A stretch of DNA of 64,000 bases from Marivita sp046592965 (GTDB lineage: Bacteria; Pseudomonadota; Alphaproteobacteria; Rhodobacterales; Rhodobacteraceae): positions 1-64,000 of the forward strand of contig NZ_JBISBV010000004.1 of the NCBI RefSeq assembly GCF_046592965.1, in the 5' to 3' direction. Each line of letters opens with the position of its first letter. Within the stretch, counting starts at the first letter, position 1. Under the pieces are notes generated by a model that saw only the letters and a program-made list of their open reading frames with translations, was not told the origin of the DNA and did no database searches. This document shows, piece after piece, positions 26,017 to 35,168 of the stretch. The position numbers were made by a program, and so were the translations under genes.

Positions 26017-27915
26017 ATGAGACAGAACGGGACAGCGACGTTACGCACATGGTCGATCGGGGGATTGCTTGCGATCGGAATGGCGCTCGGCGCACAGCAT
26101 GTCGCAGCCGAGAGCCACGAAGAAGTCGTCACGGCGCATGGGTATTCGTATTTCGGCAACCTCGATTATCCTGCTGATTACACCCATCTGGATTACGTCA
26201 ATCCCGACGCCCCGAAAGGCGGGGAGATCGCGCTTGGTGCGTCCGGCACGTTCGACAGCCTCAATCCCTACTCGCGCAAGGGCAGCTCCGGCGCCTTGAC
26301 CTCAATCCAGTACGACAGCCTGATCGAAGCCTCGGTTGACGCGGTGGGGCAGTATTACGGCGTGGTCGCGCATACACTCGAATACCCTGAAAGCCGCGAT
26401 TGGGTGATCTTTCACATGCGTCCCGAAGCGACCTTCTGGGACGGCACACCGGTCACCGCCGAGGACGTGGTTTACAGCCATCGCCTTTTCGTCGAACAGG
26501 GCCTGCCCTCTTATGCCCAAGCCGTCGGACGCATGGTGACGGGCGCCGAAGCGTTGGACGAGCACACGGTCAAGTTCACCTTCGACCCCGCGCTGTCCAA
26601 GCGCAGCCGGATCGAAACGGTCGGCAACACACCGATCTTCTCCAAGGCGTGGTTCGAGGCCGACGAGAGCCGACGACTGGACGAGCCGCGCCTCGAGGTG
26701 GCGGTCGGATCGGGGCCGTACAAGCTTGACAGCTACGATATCAATCGCCGTATCGTCTACAAGCGGCGCGATGATTACTGGGGCAAGGACGTGCCGTTCA
26801 ACAAGGGCCGCCACAACTACGATACCATCCGAATCGAGTATTTCTCGGATCAGACGGCATCCTTTGAAGCCTTCAAATCGGGTGAATACACGATACGCGT
26901 CGAGAGCGACCCGAAACTGTGGGCGAGCGGATATGATTTTCCCAAGATTCAAAGCGGAGCGATTGTGAAATACGAGCTTCCAGACGGCTCGCCTCCCAAT
27001 CCCACCGGGTTCGTGTTCAATCTGGCCAAACCACAGTTTTCGGATCGCCGGGTGCGTGAAGCGATCTCGCTCGCATTCAACTTTGAATGGACGAACGAGT
27101 CGCTCTTGTTCGGACTATACTCTCCGCGCGCGTCTTTCGTGGAAGGCACGCCAATCGAGGCGAAGGATGTCCCGACCGGAGCCGAACTCGAGTTCTTTGA
27201 AGCATTGGGCGACATCGTGCCGCCCGAAGTGATCTCGGACCCTGTGCGCATGTTTCACAGTTCGGACGGATCGCGGTTGAGCGATCGTGGCAACATGCGC
27301 AAGGCGTCTGCGCTGCTTAATGACGCCGGCTGGACCGTTGGAGACGACGGAATACGGCGCAATGACCAAGGTCAGCCGCTTGAGATCACGATGCTTTACC
27401 CGACGAACATTCAGGATTCCGTCGATGCGATGCACGAAACCTATGCCCAGAACCTAGAGCAGCTTGGCATCATGGTGAATCTGGAAAAGGTCGATCCGTC
27501 GCAATACACCAACCGGCGTCGTGACCGCGATTACGATATGCTGTATTCGACCCGCTATGGTTCGTTTCTGTCCACGGGTGGCGGCTTGACCCAGATGTAT
27601 GGCTCGAAAGAGGCTGAATTCAGCCTGTTCAACCCTGCCGGTTTGGCCAGCCCGTTGGTGGATGCGATCCTCGAGGCATCCTTCACCGCAAGCTCGCAAG
27701 AAGAGACCGATGTCGCCCTGATGGCGCTGGATCGGGCGTTGCGCCACGAGTTCTTTATCGTGCCGACCGGATATATCGCCGATCACTGGGTTGCCGCCTA
27801 TGACATGTACGAATTTCCAAAGGCCCTACCGCCTTATGATCTGGGCTATCTCGACCTGTGGTGGGTCAATGAGGACAAGGCGGCGGCGTTGAGAGCAAGC
27901 GGCGCGCTCAACTGA
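26017..27915 (+). CDS. yejA: Peptide ABC transporter, periplasmic binding protein (YejA type)
   Basis: 632 aa from ATG 26017, preceded by AAAGGGG; the longer frame from 25984 lacks a ribosome binding site. A signal peptide runs to about residue 31 (AQHVAA|ES). The SBP_bac_5 fold is shown by YVNPDAPKGGEI, TFDSLNPYS and VEDVVYSH-like motifs (TAEDVVYSHRLF). In enterobacteria YejA feeds YejBEF and imports oligopeptides and microcin C. It is the first gene of a four-gene operon, and its stop is 1 base before yejB. Confidence 0.9.
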   Translation: MRQNGTATLRTWSIGGLLAIGMALGAQHVAAESHEEVVTAHGYSYFGNLDYPADYTHLDYVNPDAPKGGEIALGASGTFDSLNPYSRKGSSGALTSIQYDSLIEASVDAVGQYYGVVAHTLEYPESRDWVIFHMRPEATFWDGTPVTAEDVVYSHRLFVEQGLPSYAQAVGRMVTGAEALDEHTVKFTFDPALSKRSRIETVGNTPIFSKAWFEADESRRLDEPRLEVAVGSGPYKLDSYDINRRIVYKRRDDYWGKDVPFNKGRHNYDTIRIEYFSDQTASFEAFKSGEYTIRVESDPKLWASGYDFPKIQSGAIVKYELPDGSPPNPTGFVFNLAKPQFSDRRVREAISLAFNFEWTNESLLFGLYSPRASFVEGTPIEAKDVPTGAELEFFEALGDIVPPEVISDPVRMFHSSDGSRLSDRGNMRKASALLNDAGWTVGDDGIRRNDQGQPLEITMLYPTNIQDSVDAMHETYAQNLEQLGIMVNLEKVDPSQYTNRRRDRDYDMLYSTRYGSFLSTGGGLTQMYGSKEAEFSLFNPAGLASPLVDAILEASFTASSQEETDVALMALDRALRHEFFIVPTGYIADHWVAAYDMYEFPKALPPYDLGYLDLWWVNEDKAAALRASGALN

Positions 27916-27916
27916 T

Positions 27917-29068
27917 ATGGGTGCCTATGTCCTTCGACGCCTGCTGCTGATCATCCCCACCTTGCTGGGGATCATGATCCTGAACTTCGGGTTGACCCAG
28001 TTTGTGCCGGGTGGCCCGATTGAGCAGTATATCGCCCAGTTCGAAGGCGAAGGCGATGTGTTCGAGGGGTTTGCCGGGTCGGGTGACGCCGGCGTTGCCG
28101 CGGCTGACGAGAGCGAGGCCTATGCCGGCAGCCGCGGCCTGCCGCCGGAGTTTCTTGAACAGCTCGAGATCGAATTCGGATTTGCCCGCGTCGTTTGCGA
28201 GGACGGGTTTACCGGCACCCCCGATCTGGCGAACCCCGCCTGCGAGAAAGAGACGATCGGCATCATCGAACGCTTCGGCATCATGATGTGGAACTATATG
28301 CGCCTTGATTTCGGAGACAGCTATTTCCGCTCCATCGGAGTGATGGAATTGGTGCTGGAAAAGATGCCGGTGTCGATTTCCCTGGGGCTCTGGTCCACGG
28401 TGATCGCCTATCTGGTGTCGATCCCGCTGGGCATTCGCAAGGCGGTGAAGGATGGCACGGCGTTCGATACATGGACATCGGCCGGGATCATCGTGGCGTA
28501 CGCGATACCGGGGTTTCTGTTTGCGATCCTGTTGTTGGTTCTTTTTGCCGGGGGGTCGTATTATCAGATTTTCCCGCTGCGGGGCCTGACCTCTGACAAT
28601 TTCGACCAGTTGTCCCTGCTTGGCAAGATCGCGGATTATTTCTGGCACATCACGCTTCCGGTTCTGGCGTCGACCATTGCGGCCTTTGCAACCCTGACGC
28701 TGTTGACCAAGAACAGCTTTCTGGACGAGATCAAGAAACAATACGTCATCACCGCACGGGCCAAGGGTCTGGCGGAACGCAAAGTGCTTTACGGGCATGT
28801 CTTTCGCAACGCCATGTTGATCGTGATCGCCGGATTTCCGGCTGTCTTCATCGGCGTGTTCTTCTCCGGTTCGCTGATCATCGAGACGATCTTCTCGCTC
28901 GACGGATTGGGGCGACTTGGCTTTGAAGCGGCAGTGGCGCGGGACTACCCGGTGATCTTCGGCACGCTGTTCGTGTTTGGACTGATCGGTCTTGTCGTCG
29001 GTATTCTGTCGGACCTGATGTATGTGCTGGTCGATCCGCGCATCGATTTTGAAAAGCGGGAGGGTTGA
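27917..29068 (+). CDS. yejB: Peptide ABC transporter permease (YejB type)
   Basis: 383 aa, six membrane segments. The first spans residues 9-29 and is followed by a long periplasmic loop (about 30-150) typical of YejB. The cytoplasmic EAA loop ITARAKGLAERKVLYGHVFRNA marks the contact with the ATPase. It forms the channel with YejE. It follows yejA without a gap, and its stop overlaps the alternative TTG start of yejE. Confidence 0.92.
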   Translation: MGAYVLRRLLLIIPTLLGIMILNFGLTQFVPGGPIEQYIAQFEGEGDVFEGFAGSGDAGVAAADESEAYAGSRGLPPEFLEQLEIEFGFARVVCEDGFTGTPDLANPACEKETIGIIERFGIMMWNYMRLDFGDSYFRSIGVMELVLEKMPVSISLGLWSTVIAYLVSIPLGIRKAVKDGTAFDTWTSAGIIVAYAIPGFLFAILLLVLFAGGSYYQIFPLRGLTSDNFDQLSLLGKIADYFWHITLPVLASTIAAFATLTLLTKNSFLDEIKKQYVITARAKGLAERKVLYGHVFRNAMLIVIAGFPAVFIGVFFSGSLIIETIFSLDGLGRLGFEAAVARDYPVIFGTLFVFGLIGLVVGILSDLMYVLVDPRIDFEKREG

Positions 29069-29070
29069 CC

Positions 29071-30252
29071 GTGGACACGCAACCAGACCGCAACATCGTG
29101 ACAGAGCCAAGCGCGGCGGTGCCGGTGGCACCCAAACGGAGCATCTTCACTCTGGCTCCGCTGAACCAGCGGCGGTGGAACAATTTCAAGCGCAACCGGC
29201 GGGCCTTGTGGTCTCTGATCATCTTTTGCGTCTTGTTTGGAGCGTCGCTGTTTGCCGAGTTCATCGCCAACGACAAGCCGATCCTGGTGCAATATCGCGG
29301 CGACTATTATACCCCGATCTTCAACTTCTATGCAGAGACCGAATTCGGCGGCGACTTTCGAACCGAAGCCGCCTATCGCGACCCCGAGGTCAAATGCCTG
29401 ATCGCGACCGGCGGGCTGGAGGCCTGTTTTGATGACCCCGAGGGGCTGATCGAACAGGTCGATAGCGGCATTGCTCCGGACGGAGATTTCCAGAAGGGTT
29501 GGGCATTGTGGCCACCCATTCCCTATGATTATCAAACGCCGGTCGACCGGCCCGGTGCGGCCCCCCTGCCGCCGAACGAACAGAACTGGCTGGGCACCGA
29601 CGACACCAAGCGCGATGTGATGGCGCGCGTGATCTACGGCTTCCGCCTGTCGATCCTGTTCACGCTGATCGTGACCGTGCTGGCAAGCGCTGTAGGGATC
29701 GTCGCGGGAGCGTTGCAGGGATATTTCGGCGGCTGGCTCGATCTGATTTTCCAGCGTATCATCGAAATTTGGTCCTCGACCCCCTCGCTTTACATCATCA
29801 TCATCCTGTTCGCGATCCTGGGGCGCAGCTTTTGGTTACTTGTCTTTCTCACCGTCCTGTTCGGCTGGACGGCTTTGGTCGGCGTGGTTCGGGCGGAATT
29901 CCTGCGCGCACGAAACCTTGAATATGTGCGCGCGGCCAAGGCGCTTGGCGTGTCCAACACAACGATCATGTTCCGCCACATGCTGCCTAACGCGATGGTG
30001 GCGACGCTGACAATGTTGCCGTTCATCGTCACCGGCACGATCAGCACTTTGGCGGGGCTGGATTTCCTCGGCTTCGGCCTTCCGTCCTCATCTCCATCGC
30101 TCGGCGAACTGACCTTGCAGGCGAAGCAGAATCTACAGGCGCCGTGGCTCGGCTTTACGGCGTTCTTCGTGTTCGCCTTGATGCTGTCGCTTCTGGTATT
30201 AATCTTCGAGGGCGTGCGCGATGCGTTTGATCCCAGAAAGACCTTCACATGA
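29071..30252 (+). CDS. yejE: Peptide ABC transporter permease (YejE type)
   Basis: 393 aa from GTG 29071, which has GGGAGGG about 7 bases upstream; TTG 29065 adds two residues. A short cytoplasmic N-terminus, one membrane helix near 50-70, a large periplasmic loop, then five helices carrying the EAA motif YVRAAKALGVSNTTIMFRHM. It partners YejB. It ends in ATGA, overlapping yejF. Confidence 0.92.
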   Translation: MDTQPDRNIVTEPSAAVPVAPKRSIFTLAPLNQRRWNNFKRNRRALWSLIIFCVLFGASLFAEFIANDKPILVQYRGDYYTPIFNFYAETEFGGDFRTEAAYRDPEVKCLIATGGLEACFDDPEGLIEQVDSGIAPDGDFQKGWALWPPIPYDYQTPVDRPGAAPLPPNEQNWLGTDDTKRDVMARVIYGFRLSILFTLIVTVLASAVGIVAGALQGYFGGWLDLIFQRIIEIWSSTPSLYIIIILFAILGRSFWLLVFLTVLFGWTALVGVVRAEFLRARNLEYVRAAKALGVSNTTIMFRHMLPNAMVATLTMLPFIVTGTISTLAGLDFLGFGLPSSSPSLGELTLQAKQNLQAPWLGFTAFFVFALMLSLLVLIFEGVRDAFDPRKTFT

Positions 30253-31841
30253 GCCACATCCTTGAAATCAACGATCTGAGCGTGGGGTTTCGACAGGACG
30301 GTCAGATTGTCCAAGCCGTGGGCGGAGTGTCCTTTGCCATTGAGCGCGGAGAGACGGTGGCGCTGGTGGGCGAGTCCGGTTCGGGAAAATCGGTGACGGC
30401 GCTCTCCACGGTGTCGCTGCTGGGTGACTCCGCGATTGTCGAGGGGTCCGTACTTTACAATGGCGAGGAAATGGTCGGCGCCGATGACGCGCAGTTGCGG
30501 CGCATTCGGGGCAACGATATCAGTTTCATCTTCCAGGAACCGATGACCTCTCTCAACCCGCTACACACGCTGGAAAAACAACTGGCCGAGTCGCTGGCCT
30601 TGCATCAGGGATTGACCGGCACGGCCGCGCGGGAGCGGATCATCGAATTGCTCAACAAGGTTGGAATCCGCGACGCGGAATCACGGCTAGGCGCTTATCC
30701 GCACCAATTATCGGGCGGGCAAAGACAACGTGTGATGATCGCTATGGCGCTTGCCAACGGCCCTGAATTGTTGATCGCGGACGAGCCGACAACGGCACTT
30801 GATGTGACCATCCAGGCGCAAATCCTCGCGCTGCTTGCCGATCTGAAAGAGGCCGAGGATATGAGCCTTTTGTTCATCACTCACGACCTTAGCATCGTGC
30901 GCAAGATTGCAGACAGGGTCTGCGTGATGAAGGGCGGCCAGATCGTCGAAACCGGGCCGACGGCAGAGATCTTCACCAATCCGCAACACCCCTATACCCA
31001 GATGCTGCTCAGCGCGGAATCCACCGGCTCCCCTATCGCTGTCAAGGAGGATGCCGAGGAGATCGCGCGGACCGACAACCTCAAGATATGGTTCCCGATC
31101 CAGAAGGGCTTCATGAAGCGCACGGTCGGCTATGTGAAGGCCGTCAACGACGCGTCGATTGCTGTACGGGCCGGCGAAACCATGGGTATCGTGGGCGAAT
31201 CCGGGTCAGGCAAGACAACATTGGCGCTGGCGATCATGCGATTGATCCAGTCAGAAGGCGGCATTACCTATCGCGGACAGGATGTGCGCGGCTGGTCGAC
31301 ACGGCAGTTGCGACGCCTGCGCAGTGAGATGCAGATCGTGTTTCAGGATCCGTTCGGGTCGCTCAGTCCGCGCATGACCTGCGAGCAGATCGTTGCCGAA
31401 GGTCTCGGCGTGCACGGCGTACCGGACGGACGCTCCAAGCTGGAGGTGGTGACCGAGGTGATGGTGGAGGTTGGCCTTGATCCGGCAACGATGCACCGCT
31501 ACCCGCACGAATTTTCCGGCGGCCAGCGCCAACGCATCGCGATCGCTCGCGCGATGGTGTTGCGCCCAAAGCTGGTGGTGCTGGATGAGCCGACGTCGGC
31601 GCTCGACATGACGGTTCAGGTGCAGATCGTGAACCTGTTGCGCGAGTTGCAGCGTAAATATGATCTCGCTTACCTGTTTATCAGCCATGACCTCAAGGTC
31701 GTGCGCGCGATGGCGCATAAGGTCATCGTGATGAAGGCTGGCGATGTTGTTGAATACGGCAGCGCCGACGAGGTGTTTGACGCCCCGTCGACAGATTATA
31801 CCAAGACTCTGATGGCCGCCGCGTTCGACCTTGCCAGTTAG
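30249..31841 (+). CDS. yejF: Peptide ABC transporter, double ATPase (YejF type)
   Basis: 530 aa with two complete nucleotide-binding domains in one chain. The first has Walker A GESGSGKS, signature LSGGQRQR and Walker B LLIADEPTTALD. The second has GESGSGKTT, FSGGQRQR and LVVLDEPTSALD. This fused form is the YejF/DppDF arrangement and powers YejBE. The ATG overlaps the yejE stop. The 3' end overlaps the hemN stop on the other strand by 4 bases, with no terminator space between. Confidence 0.93.
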   Translation: MSHILEINDLSVGFRQDGQIVQAVGGVSFAIERGETVALVGESGSGKSVTALSTVSLLGDSAIVEGSVLYNGEEMVGADDAQLRRIRGNDISFIFQEPMTSLNPLHTLEKQLAESLALHQGLTGTAARERIIELLNKVGIRDAESRLGAYPHQLSGGQRQRVMIAMALANGPELLIADEPTTALDVTIQAQILALLADLKEAEDMSLLFITHDLSIVRKIADRVCVMKGGQIVETGPTAEIFTNPQHPYTQMLLSAESTGSPIAVKEDAEEIARTDNLKIWFPIQKGFMKRTVGYVKAVNDASIAVRAGETMGIVGESGSGKTTLALAIMRLIQSEGGITYRGQDVRGWSTRQLRRLRSEMQIVFQDPFGSLSPRMTCEQIVAEGLGVHGVPDGRSKLEVVTEVMVEVGLDPATMHRYPHEFSGGQRQRIAIARAMVLRPKLVVLDEPTSALDMTVQVQIVNLLRELQRKYDLAYLFISHDLKVVRAMAHKVIVMKAGDVVEYGSADEVFDAPSTDYTKTLMAAAFDLAS

Positions 31842-33193
31842 ATCGCCGAACTGTGCCCTGCCGACGATAATTCGTATGCGTCAAAGCCGCGAGCGATCAG
31901 CCGTGTGAGCGGCCGAACCTTCTGAGGCACGAACAGGCCGTTTTCTTCGACGACGAGTAGGTTTTCGAACTCGGAATTGATCCGGTTGAAGATGTCCTGC
32001 AACTCGCCCTCGGTGGTGTCGAAATCGCGCACAAGCTCTTCTGTTCGCACCCGGAAATCGCACATCAGCATTTCGATCATGCGCCCGCGCAATTTGTCCT
32101 GCGCGGTAAAGCTGTGGCCGCGAACCGTCGCGAACGCGTGGGCACGGATTGCCTTGGTGTAGACGGATGTTGCCGGCGCATTCTGTGCATAGCCTTGCGG
32201 GAAACGAGAAATCGACGATGCGCCAAGCCCGACCAGCACGTCGGCCGGGTCGTCGGTATAGCCCTGGAAGTTGCGCCGCAGCGTACCGTTGCGGGCCGCG
32301 ACTGACAGTCCGTCGTCTTTGGTAGCAAAGTGGTCAATGCCGATCTCTTCGTAATTATCCCAGACGAACAGTTTGCGCGCCGCTTCGAACAGGTCAAGGC
32401 GATCGTCGGGCCGCGGCAACGCGTCGGACGGGATCAGTTGCTGGCGTTTCGCCATCCACGGCACATGCGCGTAACCGTAAAGCGCGACGCGATCCGGTGA
32501 CAGCGACAGCAGCTTTTGCACCGAATCGACGATCTTTTCCTTCGTCTGATGGGGCAACCCATACAGAATATCCGCATTGAGACTTTGAATGCCGCGCTCG
32601 CGAATCATGTCGACCGCTTGCTTGGTGATTTCAAAGCTTTGATCGCGACCGATGGTCTTCTGGATCTCCGGGTCGAAATCCTGAACGCCGATCGAGGCGC
32701 GGTTCATGCCACTTGCGAACAACGCATCAAGACGCGAGGCGTCGATTTCATTGGGATCAATCTCGACCGAGAATTCGTAATTTTCGGCGAAATCGGCCAC
32801 TTCCCGCACAGTCTCGGACAGATCGCGCATATGATCAGCAGACATCAGCGTGGGCGTTCCGCCCCCCCAATGCAGCCGGGACAGGCGCACACCGCGCGGC
32901 AGATGCCGCTTGAGCAGCGCCAGCTCGTCTTTCAGCGTCTCGACATAGGCTGTAACAGGTGCATCGCTTGACGTGCCCTGCGTGCGACATGCGCAAAACC
33001 AGCACAAGCGCCGGCAGAAGGGAACGTGCAGATAAAGCGAAATCTCGGAATTCTCCGGGATTGCCTGTATCCAGCTCTGGAAATCATCGGGCGTCACATC
33101 ATTTTTGAAATGTGGCGACGTCGGGTAGCTCGTATAACGAGGTACCTTCGCGTCGAAAAGTCCCAGCCGGGAAAGTTGTGTTCTGCTTGCCAT
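31838..33193 (-). CDS. hemN: Oxygen-independent coproporphyrinogen III oxidase (radical SAM)
   Basis: 451 aa. The radical-SAM cluster cysteines are C60, C64 and C67, with C69 alongside, in the HemN-specific PFCRRLCWFCAC. The motif LHWGGGTPTLM and the start GLFDAKVPRYTSYPT are family hallmarks. It makes protoporphyrinogen IX without oxygen, complementing hemF in this window. The ATG at 33193 has no ribosome binding site upstream. An FNR box centred 41.5 bases away suggests FnrL activation under low oxygen and a nearly leaderless message. Confidence 0.95.
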   Translation of the reverse strand: MASRTQLSRLGLFDAKVPRYTSYPTSPHFKNDVTPDDFQSWIQAIPENSEISLYLHVPFCRRLCWFCACRTQGTSSDAPVTAYVETLKDELALLKRHLPRGVRLSRLHWGGGTPTLMSADHMRDLSETVREVADFAENYEFSVEIDPNEIDASRLDALFASGMNRASIGVQDFDPEIQKTIGRDQSFEITKQAVDMIRERGIQSLNADILYGLPHQTKEKIVDSVQKLLSLSPDRVALYGYAHVPWMAKRQQLIPSDALPRPDDRLDLFEAARKLFVWDNYEEIGIDHFATKDDGLSVAARNGTLRRNFQGYTDDPADVLVGLGASSISRFPQGYAQNAPATSVYTKAIRAHAFATVRGHSFTAQDKLRGRMIEMLMCDFRVRTEELVRDFDTTEGELQDIFNRINSEFENLLVVEENGLFVPQKVRPLTRLIARGFDAYELSSAGHSSAI

Positions 33194-33227
33194 GTGACTA
33201 CGTTATTGGCGTTGCGGCGGAGCAGCA

Positions 33228-33241
33228 TTGACTCAGATCAA
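33228..33241. promoter_or_regulatory. FNR box between hemN and fnrL
   Basis: TTGAC-TCAG-ATCAA, 9 of 10 conserved positions of TTGAT-N4-ATCAA. The centre is 41.5 bases from the hemN ATG, the distance of a class II activator site to its transcription start, and 15 bases before the fnrL start. Activation of hemN and autocontrol of fnrL are the likely roles. Confidence 0.8.
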
Positions 33242-33255
33242 GAACGGAAAATACC

Positions 33256-33999
33256 GTGAACCACATCAATCTGTCTGTCACCCAGGATTGCCATGATTGC
33301 CCGATACGTCACCGCGCGGTTTGCGCGAAATGCGATACGGATGAACTGGATCGACTGGAGGACATAAAATATTATCGCCGGTTCGAAGCTGGCCAGACTG
33401 TGATCTGGTCGGGTGACCGGATGGATTTCGTGGGCTCGGTTGTGTCCGGTATCGCGACGTTGACGCAGACCATGGAGGACGGTCGCACGCAGATGGTCGG
33501 CCTGTTGCTGCCAAGCGATTTTGTCGGCCGTCCGGGACGCGACGCGGCGGCGTATGACGTCGTGGCGACGACCGACGTGGTGATGTGCTGTTTCCGCAAG
33601 GCTCCGTTCGAGGATCTGATGGAGCACACACCTCACGTCGCACAGCGCCTGCTTCAGATGACTCTCGATGAACTCGATGCGGCTCGCGAATGGATGCTGG
33701 TGCTTGGTCGCAAGACCGCGCGTGAAAAGATCGCGTCGCTCTTGTCGATCATCGCGCGGCGCGATGCCACGCTCAACCTTGGCGGGCTGATGGGGCCGGT
33801 GACCTTCGATTTACCCCTGACCCGCGAGGCAATGGCGGATTACCTTGGCCTGACGCTCGAGACGGTATCGCGGCAGGTCTCGGCGCTCAAGAAAGACGGG
33901 ATCATCACGCTAGAAGGCAAACGCCACATCACGGTGCCCGATATGACCGCGCTTCTGGAAGAGGCCGGGGACGACACTGACGGCGGAATGCTGGTCTAG
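33256..33999 (+). CDS. fnrL: FnrL, oxygen-sensing Crp/Fnr-family regulator
   Basis: 247 aa. The N-terminal cysteines C12, C15, C23 and C26 plus the internal pair C111-C112 supply the ligands of an oxygen-labile 4Fe-4S cluster. A cyclic-nucleotide-type beta barrel follows, then a dimer helix and a C-terminal HTH (about 187-217, LTLETVSRQVSALKK with the E..SR recognition pattern). It activates anaerobic and microaerobic genes. Probable targets in this window are hemN, ccoNOQP, ccoGHIS and the Usp gene, all with FNR boxes. The start is GTG at 33256. It ends 3 bases before a convergent gene. Confidence 0.93.
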   Translation: MNHINLSVTQDCHDCPIRHRAVCAKCDTDELDRLEDIKYYRRFEAGQTVIWSGDRMDFVGSVVSGIATLTQTMEDGRTQMVGLLLPSDFVGRPGRDAAAYDVVATTDVVMCCFRKAPFEDLMEHTPHVAQRLLQMTLDELDAAREWMLVLGRKTAREKIASLLSIIARRDATLNLGGLMGPVTFDLPLTREAMADYLGLTLETVSRQVSALKKDGIITLEGKRHITVPDMTALLEEAGDDTDGGMLV

Positions 34000-34002
34000 G
34001 TT

Positions 34003-35145
34003 TTACTGGTTCATCGCCGCTACGAATCCCATCGCGGCGGCGAGGATCAGGCCCAGAACAACGGCAATGGCGATCTTCCATGTCGACCAGGGCCGTTCCC
34101 CCTGCACCGCGCCGGTGCGTCCATTGACGACGAAACGATAGCTTTTGCCGCGATATTTGTACGCTGCCAGCCACACAGGCAGCAGAACGTGTTTGAACGT
34201 CACATCCGCGACCCGCGTTTCGACGTTGTGAATACGCTGCCGGTCACCACCGATGTCGAATTTGACGTCGCGGGTGATGACCCGGTCCATGTAGCCGCGC
34301 GCTTCGACAAACCCTTCTTTCAGTTCGATATTATAGGCTTCGGCCCGAAAACCCGCCAGGTACTCCGGGTGATACGGCTCCATTTCCGACAAATCCCACG
34401 GCTCCAACGCATCGGTGTAGCGCTTGGGCAGGGATGTAGATGCCAGCACCAGTACATCGTCGAAAAAGCGCGCCACACGGCCAGAGGCTGCCTGCCAGCG
34501 CACTTTGGCAACGCGTACGGTCTGGGTCTTGCCATTGCGGTGGACGCGGCGGGTTTCATAATAAACCGTGCCCCGCTCGCCTCGATAGGAAGATGCGGTA
34601 TCGGCATCGAACGTCCAGTACGGCACGTAGATGCCGGTCATCTTGCGCCCTTTGCGCGCATAGTCCTTCAAGCCATTCGGCGCGAACCAGAGCTTTCCCA
34701 ACCACGAGGTCATCGCATTGCGCGCCTGCGCTTCGTCCAGCGCAAATGGCAACAATCCCTTGGGTTTGATGTGTCGGTTTATGCCCGTGTCCGCAACGAC
34801 CGGCGTCGCGCAAAACGGACATTCCGCTGCATGGACGCCGGGATCAAACTCGACCTGCGCGGCGCAATTGGGGCAACGCGACACGCGGGTCTCTTCCATG
34901 TCCTGCTCGGGCAGGCGATTTGCAATCGCGGTGTCGAACGCGATCTCATGCACCCCCGGGTCGCCCCAGGGCCCGGCGCCAGCGATCAACTCGGTGTTGC
35001 CGCAATGGTCACAGAGCAGCATGCCGCGCGCCGGATCAAACCGGAAATCCGCCCCGCAATTATCACACGGAAACCGGTGTTCATCCACCGGTTTGCTCAG
35101 CCGTGCCTCAGACAAAGGTTCCGCCCCCGCTTCTTCTCTTTCCAT
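34003..35145 (-). CDS. Double zinc-ribbon membrane protein, last gene of the TelA/XpaC/SPFH cluster
   Basis: 380 aa. Two zinc ribbons are near the N-terminus: C27/C30 with C45/C48, and C91/C94 with C109/C112. A beta-rich middle (about 120-340) with YVPYWTFDADT follows, then one C-terminal membrane helix (about 355-376). Databases often name such proteins TFIIB-type zinc finger or primosomal protein N', but there is no helicase or ATP-binding motif here, so that name should not be taken literally. It lies 23 bases after the SPFH gene. Function unknown; it probably docks at the membrane with the SPFH protein. Confidence 0.75.
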   Translation of the reverse strand: MEREEAGAEPLSEARLSKPVDEHRFPCDNCGADFRFDPARGMLLCDHCGNTELIAGAGPWGDPGVHEIAFDTAIANRLPEQDMEETRVSRCPNCAAQVEFDPGVHAAECPFCATPVVADTGINRHIKPKGLLPFALDEAQARNAMTSWLGKLWFAPNGLKDYARKGRKMTGIYVPYWTFDADTASSYRGERGTVYYETRRVHRNGKTQTVRVAKVRWQAASGRVARFFDDVLVLASTSLPKRYTDALEPWDLSEMEPYHPEYLAGFRAEAYNIELKEGFVEARGYMDRVITRDVKFDIGGDRQRIHNVETRVADVTFKHVLLPVWLAAYKYRGKSYRFVVNGRTGAVQGERPWSTWKIAIAVVLGLILAAAMGFVAAMNQ

Positions 35146-35168
35146 ATACTCGAATCCGCCGGCGCGGG

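Noticed and set aside
27908..29131. 407-codon frame opposite yejB
   Set aside because: Antisense shadow; the permease on the plus strand is certain.
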